Positions 1 to 11,058 of a stretch of DNA of 64,000 nucleotides are shown here, in pieces. Source of the stretch: Paraphaeosphaeria minitans (taxonomy: Eukaryota > Ascomycota > Dothideomycetes > Pleosporales > Didymosphaeriaceae); NCBI GenBank assembly GCA_015832175.1, contig WJXW01000004.1, positions 2,790,001 through 2,854,000 on the forward strand. Reading direction: 5' to 3'. The notes below the pieces were generated by a model. It was not told where the DNA came from and did not search any database. It saw only the letters and a list, made by a program, of their open reading frames with translations. Made by a program: the position numbers and the translations under genes. Position 1 is the stretch's first letter; each line of letters begins with the position of its first letter.

Positions 1-1939
1 TTAAACGACTCTTTTCTAGAAGACCTAGAATTTAATATTATAGGCTAGCCTTAGAGAATAAATAGAACTGTAAGTGCTAAATATAAAGGATGAATTCTAG
101 GTATTAAGTCTCTATAGGGGGGTGTGCCGCTTATAAGAAGAGTTTTCCTTAGTGGGTCTACTTCTTTAGGGTGGTTCCTTTCCTTAAGATCCTTCTAAAG
201 GCTGGGGCTATGCCCCAGCCCATCACAATATTACTAACTAGAAGAGCTTAATAGAGCTGTATTCTAGTATACTATGTATAGTAACTGCCTTAAGCGCTTC
301 TACTAGTACACCTTAGATAATAAAGTATAAGTACTAAGAGGAAGGATAAGGATTATACCTAAGAACCTACTAATTAACTCTTAGACCCTACTACTAAAGC
401 TACTAAAACCACTACGCTATTAAGAGGTTAAAGAGAGGGAGGAGCATAGTAATTCTAGCTTAGAAGTTAAGGATAGCCTTATAAAAACTAGAAGGGTAAA
501 GTAAAAGAAGGAACTCTAATAGGCTATTATACCACTTATATAGACAAGAGGTAATTCACTAAAGGTGGTTATTTTAAAGAGAGCAGAAGTATTAGATTTT
601 AATATAAACTAAGATGTGTCTACCTTAGAGTCTAATATTATGTTAAACTAGCCTAATCCTTTCCTAATACAGAATTAGAAAAGCTAACTATAGGTAGTTA
701 GTAAAAGAGAGAAAGGAAGATATATTAGAGCACTAATTATTATCTTCCTTATTATTAACAGTAACATTATCTCTATAGTAGCGGCGGGACTAACAAGTAT
801 TTAGGGTTTAGGGCTCTGTAGAGCTAGAAGCCCTAGTTACTTTAGACTAAAGAAGAGATTTAGTATAAGTTTAGGTAGCCTAATTAATAGACCGCTAATA
901 AGGTAAAAAAGAACTAGAACAAGAATACTAAGAATAAGTAGACTAAAAGAATAGCTAAGGCTAAAGAGGAGTATTCTCCCTAGTAGGAGAATCTAGGCGC
1001 ATAAGTAATCTAGGACTAGGCGATCTATAATTAGAGCTAGAATAAGAACCCCCTTAAACAGGAAGACTAAAACCCTAAAATAATAAAGCACTACTAGGAG
1101 GAGACTAGAGGGAACCTTTAGAAGACCTTTAGGAATAATCTTAAAGGGCTGCTAAAGAAAGAGGACTATAGTTTATAGCGATAGTGTATTAGGGTTCTAT
1201 AGGCTCCCTAGAAATAAGAGTATTAAGAGTAGAAACAGCCTTAGAAGCGCAACTAAAAGGAGCCTAAAAGTAGGTTATACTAATAAAAAGAATGTTAGTA
1301 GCTAAAATAATATTGTTTATAAAAGGACTAGTGCTAGGGTTAGTAGGCTTACCTAAAAAGAAAGAAATATTAGCTTAGGTAATAGGAAATTAGGACTAGA
1401 ACTTATAATAAAAGGAGTAAGAGGTATAGTTACTATTTATCTAGCACTTATTACACTTTCCCTAGTTTAGTAGCTTGCCTTCTAGATAAGAAACGCTATA
1501 TTTGCTACTAAAATAGAGCTTACTCTTTCTACTCTTATTCTAGTAGTAAGTGTAGCGATAGTTAATTAGAGAAGAAGGAGGAAAACAAGAGGAGGCAGTA
1601 GTATACTAGATGCCTATATTAATATTAGCATTATAGTATCTACGCTTTAATAGAGCCTCCCTAGTGCCTAAGCTAAAGAACTTAGTAACAGTCTCTGCTT
1701 TATTATTACTAATATTAAAGTGCTAAATAGTAAGGTTTAAGTAGCTATTATTCTTATAGACGCTAGCAGTGCGAAGAATAGGACCTAGGGCAACACCCTA
1801 TATACCTAGGCTATAGATAAAGTAAGCTAGTTTACGTAGAAGATTATAGTTCACACGCTAATTAGCCTTTACCCTAACTAGGAAAGTTAGTAATAAGATA
1901 TAAAAAGTTTTTAAAATAATATACGCTACTTAATAATAT
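1..1939. repeat. RIP-degraded unclassified repeat, left part
   Basis: AT-rich sequence very rich in TA dinucleotides and poor in CA and TG, with stops in all frames and no ORF of 60 codons. This is the usual signature of repeat-induced point mutation. The sequence stops at the Copia insertion site and appears to resume at 9193, because the Copia element is flanked by the same five bases. I could not assign a family; no motif on either strand was convincing. Confidence 0.7.
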
Positions 1940-1944
1940 ACTCC

Positions 1945-2139
1945 TGTTGTGGTAAAAAGGGCTCGAACTATTATAGGATATTTAGGAGCAGAGTTGTAAA
2001 GAATATAAAGAGCTAATTGTAGGAAAGGATGCTAAAAGGGCAGACTATATATAAAAGAAACGAGCCTCTTAGTAAGAATTCTGTGATCTGAATTAGTAGA
2101 TCTAGAAAGAATTATAGAAGTAAGTGTTTTACTTTAACA
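1945..2139 (-). repeat. Copia 3' LTR
   Basis: 195 bp, starting TGTTGTGGTAAAAAGGG and ending TTTAACA on the plus strand. It matches 8993-9187 except for mostly transition differences typical of RIP. The flanking base group on its left is ACTCC. Confidence 0.9.
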
Positions 2140-3800
2140 CACCCCCTAGGTGATCGCTTAAAGCGGATTACCTATCCTAAGAAGTAATCTATAATTGTCT
2201 AAATCCTTCCTAATCTTAAGAACAGCAATTCTATTACCCCCTATTTATTGTAATAGTAAAATAATCGCTGTTTATTTTTTAAATTATAAATTCTATCGTA
2301 AATTGTGTCTAGAATCTCTTCTTCTAGTAGGTTAGGAGCTTATAAGCGTAGTATAAAAGCCTAGAGTGTAAACACTTCTATTCTACTACTCTTTTCGCTT
2401 ACTTCCTATTAACTATAAGGTAATTTCCCCGCTCTTACTAGCTAGTAAGTATAATAGGCAGGCGCGTTTTAATTAAGAAGGAGTAGTAGTAAGAGAAATA
2501 AGTAGTAAGGAAGGAGCGTATTTAGCGCTTAATAATTAGATAGGTAGTAGAGTATATAAGCCCTTTACTAGCGCTTAATTTTCTCTCTTTAATCCTTTAC
2601 TTTTAACGCTTTAACCTCCTATTTAATTTAAGCCTACTAGTTTAAGCCTTTAAATTTTACTACTTTATAGTAGGTTCTCTTCTTCTAATTATTACCTTAC
2701 GCTTTTTCTATTATTTAGAGCTTTACTAACTCTTTTAGATATCTAATAACCTAGCTAAAGTACGCGCAGTAAAGGCTATAAAAGCTGCTAAATAAAGCTC
2801 CTAATCCTCCTACTAAGATCCTTCTACTCTACTAGCTCCTCTTATCCTAGCTCTAGGCCCTTAGCGATTACTTAGTGCTCTTAAATAAGTAAGCTGCTTA
2901 GGCTACTTAAAAGGAGCTCTAGTAGGAAAGAGTAATAGACGCTGCTATAATAACGCTTTAAGCTTAAGTAGGCGCTACTATACCTACTTTACTTACTCTT
3001 ACACTACTATATATAGAGTTATTTTATTACTTTAGCTAATTTTGCTAATTATTTCTATAGCTAGCCGCATATTTAGACTCTAGCTATAGATTTTATCTAC
3101 TATTAACTATTAGAAGGTGCTAATGTAAGCTTTTATTTTAAAATTTATTCTAGGTTTAGCTAATACTTTTTATAGGAGAGGCTAATTACTAAACTATGTA
3201 AAAGGGTTAAAGTAGCCTTATAAGCTCTTCCTTCTACTAGTAGTTAGAAAGAGTAAGCTTAGTACGTAGTTACTATCCTACTCCTTCCCTCCTAGCTAAT
3301 CCTTAGTAGAGGATAGGGTGATTACCTTCTTACCCTACCTATTAAGGAGCAGCGCGGTCGCAGCTAATACCTTAATTAAAATAGCTAGATAAGCGGCCTA
3401 TTAGCTCTAAAGTAGAGTAGAGGCTAGGTAAGTGCTTCTCCTCCTACTAATTAAAGAAGGGGAGGCTAGGGTAAGCTATTACCTACTGCTAATTAAAAGA
3501 GAGGTAGAGAAGGTAGATAGAGTAAGGAATTACCTACTATAGAGAGGAAGAGAGGAGGAGGATAGAAAGAATCTCCTACTACTAATTATAAAGAAGATTC
3601 TCGCACCCCTGTAATTAAGTAGAGGAGAAAAAGGGTTTATATGCTTATAGATAAGCTCTTTAATCTCCTCTTCCTCTAATTCCTATTCTTTCTCTAATCT
3701 TTTCTTTTTTTTCTTTTTCTTTTCTTATTTCCTAGCTCTAAATTAATAATTCTAGGTAGTTAATAGATTGTTTCTCTACTTACCTACTCTTATTCTGTAA
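2140..3800. other. Unexplained 1.65 kb between Copia pol end and 3' LTR
   Basis: The readable end of the polyprotein lies near 3812 on the minus strand, yet the polypurine tract and LTR begin only at 2150. The intervening AT-rich sequence has no recognised domain. It may be a long 3' untranslated part of the element, an extra degraded ORF, or a nested insertion. The purine- and pyrimidine-rich stretches at 3340-3740 are low complexity. Confidence 0.5.
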
Positions 3801-3811
3801 TTGTTATGCTC

Positions 3812-6800
3812 GCATTTTACAGATTTAATAGCTTTTTAAATTTATTAAACTACTAATAAGTAAGAGCCTTTATAAGGCCATCTACTAGTATTTTACTAGT
3901 TAGAAGATATTCTACTTAAAACAATCCTTTCGCATGCTCTTACTGTAACCACATATTCTAAATATCTACATGGCGTAGTTAAGTAGTAATTCTTTTGTTC
4001 TTTCTAATTACTAAACAAATAGTTTAAAAATTGTTACAATAGACCTTCTATAAAGGTCCTAGATCTAGAGTAAGCTTAGTAAAGAATCTCTTAATTACTA
4101 TAGCTTCTTTACTTATATATTTAAGCGCTAGAAGCTCTGCTTCTATTATTAAAGTAGTAATTGTGTTCTATTAAGCTGCTTTCTATAGGATAGCTCGTCT
4201 AAATAATAGAATAATATATCTATAGGAAGATCGCTGTGATATTGGATTATTAGCGAAAGAGGCATCTCTATATATTAGCAGATTAGGTCTATTGTAGCCA
4301 CTAAAGACTATAGCCTGCTATCTAGTTTAATAGAGGTAAAGGATTACACAATTAATAGCAGCAAAGTGTTCTTTACTTAGATTTATTAGAAAGTGTAATA
4401 GCTTTAACACTATAAAGGCTATATCTAGGCGTAGTATAATTGCTGTGTAAAGAGCTAATCCTACCTCTTCTTAAAAGAGCTTTATTTGTTAAGGAGTGGC
4501 TTCTCTTGTGCTTAGAATAAGATCTTCTACTAATAGAGGTGTAGGAGGGAAGCTCTTAGAGTTTAAAAGGTTGAACTTTTTTATAATTTTATTAATATAG
4601 GTATTATAGACTAGAGAAATTAATCTTGCTTCTCTGTCCCTAATTACTTAAACACCTAGGAACTACTCTACTAGTCCTTTTAATTTAATCTTATATTTGT
4701 TCGCGATTTTCTTCTAAAAATCTAGAGCTTCTTTCTCTTTACTCTTGTAATAGAGAAGAAGAATGTTGTTAATATAAAATAGAATAATAATATTTAATTA
4801 CTGTTAAAGAAAAGGCATGGCTCTTCTAGCGAAGCTAAGAGTCTATAAGATTAAAGTAATCCTGCAAATTCTTTATACTAAAGAAGTGGTGAATCTCTTA
4901 AGCTATACAAAGCTTAATTTAATCTTACACACTTTTCTAGCTTTTTAAAACTATTAGGTAATTTATAAGTTACTAGATTAGCGGCTGTAATAAGAGCATT
5001 TAGAAACGCTCCTACTATATTAAATTATAAGATTTCTAGATTAAATTCTGCTGCTAGAGCTATAGCTAATTGAAAAGATCTTGCTGCTAGGGTAGTAGTA
5101 TAGGTAGAGTAGAGAGTATTCTTTTTCTAAAGATCTCCTTTTATAATAATTTAAGCTTTGCACTTTTTAAAGTATCTATTTTAATTAAACTTATAGGTAA
5201 AGACCTACTTTAAAGGGAGTAGTCGCTCTAACACCTCTAATTATTTAATCTCTATCTAGGTACCTTTATCTTACAAAGTTAAGATCTCTTTGTAAGCGGT
5301 AAGGAGGAATAGCTTCCTATATAGATAATTATAAAGGTGTTTCTATAGGGTTAGCTCTAGTGTAAGCTCGTCTCTGTGAGTTTAAGCTGTATAAGACGCT
5401 CTAGGCGCCTTTCTAAGTATAGAAGCGAATACTATTATATTTAGTATAATATATTCTTCTTACTTAGACTAGGCCTCTACTGCTTTTAGTATAAACGTGT
5501 ACTCTAATATTATATTAAGATTACTTTAAAGATAATTAGTGATTAGTATATAAGCACCTAGCTTCTACCTACCCCCTAGCTAATTATTTTAATTATTTTA
5601 CTTCCTTAATCTTCGCAATAGCAGATAGCAATTTATTAGTTAGTTAATTTCTAGTGCTTTACTACAATTTCGCCTACTTATTCTACTTGCCTCTAGATAG
5701 ATCTGCCTTCGCCTTTAGCGCGCTAGTAGGTTTTCTACTTTATCTAGCGTAATTAAGTTATCTGCGCTAGGTTAATTAGTAACCTAATTAGTTTCTACTA
5801 ATAAATAGGGTATTAAATCCCTAGATTCTAGTAGGCCAGCTCTCTTAGTAGTGTTCTAGTGGCTGCCAGATATCTTTTAATCGCTTAATAGATTACCCCT
5901 AAGATTACCTAGCTCTAGTGTCTAATTAGGGGTTATAAGTCCTATGCTTCCTTTCCTACTTAAGTAAATTCTTAGCTACTAGCTAGCTAAGCCTACAGCT
6001 CGCTTAGTAGTAGGTACCTTAGGTTCCTAATTACTTAGTTAGCCTGCTTTGCTTTTAATTACCTAAGGGTTACCTATAAGTCTAGTAGCAGTTCTTATAT
6101 ACTTATTTATTTTAGGAAGAATATTAAGCGTATCTTTATATACTTCTTCTAGATTGTTTAGCTCTCCTTCTTAGAGGCTTTCTACTATTTTTAATACTTC
6201 TATCTTTAGAATAGATTATTCCTCTAATCCTTTATAGAATAAGGACTTATTAAACCTTACGTTTTGTGTAGTAATTACCTAATTAAGCTAGGGAATCTAT
6301 ATTTAGTAGATATTAGAAGCTTTATAGCCTACTAGATATCTAATATAGCCCCTAGGATTTACTTTAAATCCTCTTCTGTCTCGCCTAGCTGTACGCTCCC
6401 AATCTAAAGGGTAAGCTTAGTAGCTATAGGTGTAGATAGCACTCTAGTTTAGACGAAGATTAGCTGTCCTATATTATGTTTTTACTAGTTTAAAATAACA
6501 AAAATATTGTCTAAACTAAGCATTTAACGTTTTATTAGGTGATTAATAGCCTAATACTAGGCTAGGAATTATTCTTTAGAGCTAGTATACCGCTTATATA
6601 ATCTTAGGCTAGAGATTTAATAGTAGATTTGCGCTTGTTTACATTTTAATTACTTTTGTTATAAGCTCCTAGCCTACTCTTTCTGCAGCGCTATTAGGCT
6701 TATGTGTATAGAGTGGTGGTCTGCTAATTGTTATCCCTTCCTAATTAGCCTAAAATTTGTACTAGGATTTCCCTCTCTATAAAAGTGTTGCTATATTATT

Positions 6801-8900
6801 GTTCTAGTAGATTTTTATAATTTAAAGCTCGTATTTTGTATTAATAAGAGCTAAGAAATCCTACTATACTCTTATTATCTTAGAAAGCGTCTTTGTTCTA
6901 AAATTAAAAACGTAAGGTTTCTTACTAAAATCTTCTTTAATTAGTAAAACCTAGTTTTCTCTATTTCGAGCAGTGGGCATATTAAATAGATCCTAGGATA
7001 ATAAGTAAAATAACTTAAGTAATCGTTCTCTAGGTCTCTTAGAAATTACCTAGGTTGCGTGTATAGTAGTATAGTGCTTGTAATCCTTTTTTAACATTCT
7101 AGTGATCTTTACACCTTAGGCTGCAGTTACTAGAGCTTATAGGGCTCTACTTTCTATATACCCTGCTTAAAGGTGCTAGAGGTCCTTAGAATCTAATCTC
7201 TTAATATTAACCTAGGATAATCCTTTAGTAGTTATACTTATAACAGTTAGATAAGAGCGGATTAGTTTATATTATAGGAAAGTATGGTTATGCTTATATC
7301 TTAGGTCTGCTAAAATAACGCTTTGTTCTAGGCTTTTAATCCTAAAAGTGTAATCTAAACTAAGGTACTAAATCTTTACTTTCTTTAAAAGAGCTTCTGA
7401 TACAATATTTACATAAAAGCCTTCTACTACTCTTACTTCTTAAAGTAGTAGATCTTCTATAAATCTCTTATTTTTCCTATGTAAAGCGTTCTTAATTAGT
7501 CTATTACTAATTCTTAAGATTAGGAGGCTTTGTGTACCTACCTCTATACTCTTGTTTAATAATTAAAACGTCCTAGAAATAAGTCTTTTGCAATTGTTAA
7601 CTAGGTAAACTACTATAGCACTGTCTAGTATTGTACATTCTAATAGAGGATAAGCGTTAGAATGTAGAGTAGAGTAGACACCTAATGCTCTATTGTCTGT
7701 AGGCAGATTAAATGGGTTTAGTAGAGTAGTAGTAATACTACTAGGATACTTAATAGTCTTAGTGGAGGATTGTTTCTTATTCTATCCTGCCTTTGTAATT
7801 GTATTACAAAGGTTTAACTACTTAGGCTGCTTAAGTTAATTAAGAATCTCTAATTTTTCTTTATTAGTGAGATTAAATAACAATGTTCTATCCTAGGGTA
7901 ATCCAGCTATTGCGGTTTGAAGTCTTTAGCACTCTATTAGTTTCCACCTATAAGTATAGGGCTTATAGGGACAGTTTGGTTATTTCTTTATCTAATTAGA
8001 CGAACCAGAACTATTAGAGTTAGTAGACTGTTTTAATAATCCATTAAAAGTGGCGAATACCCTACTTGTTTTATTAGAACTAGATTAGATTAAATGCTCC
8101 TAAATAAGCGCCAAAAATACCTTCCCTAGATTGTCTAGCGTAATCTGATTCTGTCCTAGCGTCTTATCCTAGATTAGCTATTAGTTTATTAATTAGGCCT
8201 AATCTAGTGCTATACGCGCAGCGATTATATCTAGGAAATCTTAGGTAGTAAGTAGTCTACTAATTTCGCTAATTAAGTAGGTCTTTGCTTTTTAATAGAG
8301 GAGCTGCCACTCTTTAAACTAGGTCTTAGGACTTTATCTTGCCTGCTTAGCCTTTTTAAGATAAGCGCAGTATAAAGCTTAAACATTATTCTATATAGCT
8401 CCTTTATTTAGTGCGAGATCTTCCTTTAAGAGTTAAATTAGGGACTAAAGTGTAGTTTGGCGTATATTAACTAGAGTAATTATAGCAGGAGTAAGCAGAT
8501 TAGGCGATACTATAGCGTTTACCTAAGTCTAGAAATTCTGTATTTTAGTATAGTCTACTTACTAGTCTAAAACTGCTGTTCTGTATTCCGCTATTTGTAA
8601 AGGAAAGCTCTTTTTATTCATTTTATACTTAGTAAGCTCTGCTTTGTATAATTAAATACTTGCCACAGAGGCTATATCTGCAATTAGTGATAGTTTCTAT
8701 AGGAGCGGAGGTTGTTCTAGCTTTACGTAATTAATTGCTAGAGCGTTAATTACCTCTAAGTTAATTTAGTTCTAGATTCCTTTTAAGTTTACTTAGAATT
8801 AAAGCTAGATAAACTAGTAGGGCTAGCTAGCGCGATTAACAAGCTATACTTCTGCCATTTTAATAATTTTTGTAATTAGGAATAGAGGGGTTGTATTATA
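3812..8900 (-). pseudogene. Copia gag-pol remnant
   Basis: Minus-strand translation with many TAA/TAG stops. Around 4741-4800 the reverse transcriptase active site reads Y-I-N-N where the family has Y-V-D-D, followed by a leucine run and Y-K-S-K-E-K-E-A-L. Around 3840-3900 the terminal RNase H region reads V-D-G-L-I-K-A-L-T, close to the conserved V-D-G-L-T-K-A-L end of fungal copia polyproteins. All differences are explained by C-to-T or G-to-A changes. The limits are approximate. Confidence 0.75.
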
Positions 8901-8992
8901 GAGAGGTTCTAAATAGAGTGTTATATAATAATTCGAGCGTTGCTAAGTAGGTAAGGAGAATTATCCTACATTCTAAGCGCTAGGCTTATAAC

Positions 8993-9187
8993 TATTGTAG
9001 TAAAAAGGGCTTAAACTATTATAGGATATTTAGGAGTAGAGTTATAAAGAATACAAAGAGCTAATTGTAGGAAAGGATGCCAAAAGGGTAGACTATATAT
9101 AAAAGAAACGAGCCTCTTGGCAAGAATCCCGTGATCTAAATTAGTGGATCCAGAAAGAATCACGGAAGTGAGTGTTTTACTTTAACA
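8993..9187 (-). repeat. Copia 5' LTR
   Basis: 195-bp partner of 1945-2139. Its left edge reads TATTGTAGTAAAAAGGG, the RIPed form of TGTTGTGGTAAAAAGGG in the other copy. It is followed by ACTCC (9188-9192), the target duplication. Confidence 0.9.
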
Positions 9188-9489
9188 ACTCCTTAGTAGA
9201 CTTAGAAAAGTAGATAAAAAGGTCTACCTTTATATTACTAGTAGGGCCACGCTTATTTAGGTTATTACTACCCTTCCTACTACTAGCACTAGAAGCGGCT
9301 GTTCTACCTAGGGTGTAGTTAACTACAGCTATAACTACAGCAGAGTTATTAAACAGGTATTAGAAGGACTAAAAGAGAGGGAGGAGAGTAGGAGTAAGGG
9401 TTAAGAGAAAGATAGAGTAGAAGAAATCCTAAAGTTATATACCCTAAAGATTAAGCGTAGGCTACCTAAGCGGCTTAGCAGAAGCGTTT

Positions 9490-9761
9490 ATAAGAGAATA
9501 TTGCTGCGATATTACTATCTAATATGCTAAAAGGTCTATAAACAACTTTAATTATAGGGACATAAGTAGTAGATAGGCGATAGGTTAGTAGTTAGGATAA
9601 TTAGGCACAGTTAGTTAGCTAGAGGCTAAGGTAATATTATAGGCCTAAAATTAGACTAACGCTACATTATTACCTAATATGTAAAGAAGTTAATAAATAA
9701 CTTTAATTATAGGGATATAAGTAGTAGGTGGGCGATAGGTTAGTAGGTAGGATAATTAGGT
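9490..9761. repeat. Imperfect direct repeat, about 155-bp period
   Basis: The motif AACTTTAATTATAGGG and the following 45 bases occur at 9544 and again at 9699, with preceding sequence also similar (TCTAATATG-like and CCTAATATG-like). Differences are largely transitions. Confidence 0.7.
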
Positions 9762-10350
9762 AAGGGTGGCTAGCTAAGGATTAAGAAAATTGTAGGTCTA
9801 GGAGGTGACTACTAATAAGGTGTTAAAAGGGTAGCAAGGTAGTAGGCTTAAGGGACTAAGCCTAGAAGAGAGGGAGGAAAATATAGTGTAAAAGTTAGCC
9901 TATAATAGAGAATTAGAGAAATATAGGGCTAATTAGCTGTTGTTTAAGATAGCTAATTAGGGAACAGGAAAAAGGGAGCGCCAACTAGATAAGACAGGAA
10001 GAGACCTAATAGACAATTAGAGTAGTTGGATTTATATAATAGATTTTAGATAGGAGAACTTAACTCATTCTTTTATATTCCTCACTTAAGGCAAACGCAC
10101 CTACAACACAATAGTAGGTGGCTGTGTAGATCTACTCTATCTACCTAGTACTTTTGTGCAATCTCTCCTCTTAAGGTAATAGCCTTAATATTTATTACTT
10201 CCTCTACTTATTAAAGCTATTCTAAGTCGTCCTTCTAGGTAGCTTATTATACAATTCCTTCTTATATAGATTCCTTTAGGAAGTCTCCTAGTCCTAGTGC
10301 CATATTGTTATCTTATTAAATCGTGCGACTAGACTACATTAGTGTGTCGC

Positions 10351-10451
10351 TAGTTTAATCGTGCAACGTGTTTGCGTTTAGTTATTACTAGTTTAATTAT
10401 ATAACATGTTTACGTTTAGTTATCGCTAGTTTAATTATACAACGTGTTTTT
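10351..10451. repeat. 38-bp tandem repeat, about 2.7 copies
   Basis: Units start TAGTTTAAT at 10351, 10389 and 10427. They differ mainly by C/T and G/A transitions, as expected after RIP. Confidence 0.85.
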
Positions 10452-10476
10452 TAGGGTTGTAAATGTGCTTACTATC

Positions 10477-10704
10477 TCCTTTCTTTTCTATAGAATAGCT
10501 TAGACTAGATTATGCGACTCTTTATAGATGTGCGCGCTTTATTTCTACTTATTATATAATCTAAAATTTAATCTCTAGTAAAGGTACTATTTCCTTTCTT
10601 TTCTGTAGAATAGCTTAGACTAGATTATGCGACTCTTTACAAATATATGTGCTTTGTTTCTACTTATTATATAATCTAAAATTTAATCTCTAGTAAAGGT
10701 AATA
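10477..10704. repeat. 115-bp tandem duplication
   Basis: Two adjacent copies begin TCCTTTCTTTTCT at 10477 and 10592 and both end near CTAGTAAAGGTA. They are nearly identical apart from transitions. Confidence 0.85.
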
Positions 10705-10910
10705 ATACAGAGCCTACGTATCTAGCTTATAGGGCGCTCTGTCTTTAGACCTTGCTAGTTTATAGTTAATTAGAATTAACTACTAATTAGTGTAGGTTTA
10801 GCTTAATCTATAATTAAGCATTTAAGGGTTAATAGTATACTATCGTGTAAAGGGTAAAAAGTAGATTTAATTAATTACGTCTTGTCTATTGTATAAAGGG
10901 ACACTAAGGA

Positions 10911-11058
10911 CCTTATAAAGTCTCTGCCTCTTGGCGCTAACCTAAGTAGGGGGTCTTTATGCGGGTCCTTATAGGTAGGTAGGGCCTTATAAAGTCTCTG
11001 CCTCTTAGCGCTAATCTAGGTAGTGGGTCCTTGTGCGGGTCCCTATAGGTAGGTAGGC
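10911..11058. repeat. 74-bp tandem duplication
   Basis: Copies begin CCTTATAAAGTCTCTGCCTC at 10911 and 10985. The G+C content is higher than the surroundings. The second copy ends just before the truncated edge of the older Gypsy element at 11101. Confidence 0.85.

Larger units (their letters stand above)
1945..9187 (-). mobile_element. Ty1/copia LTR retrotransposon, complete but RIP-inactivated
   Basis: Two 195-bp direct repeats (1945-2139 and 8993-9187) bound a 6.85-kb interior. They are flanked by identical 5-bp target duplications ACTCC (1940-1944 and 9188-9192). On the minus strand the LTR starts TGTTAAAGT and ends ACAACA or its RIPed form. Next to the right LTR (8975-8992) the minus strand reads GTTATAAGCCTAGCGCTT, resembling the half-tRNA-iMet primer site used by copia elements. 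A purine run (2140-2150, minus) abuts the left LTR as a polypurine tract. The element therefore runs right to left. A reverse transcriptase motif and the RNase H end are readable, but every frame is broken by stops. Confidence 0.9.
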
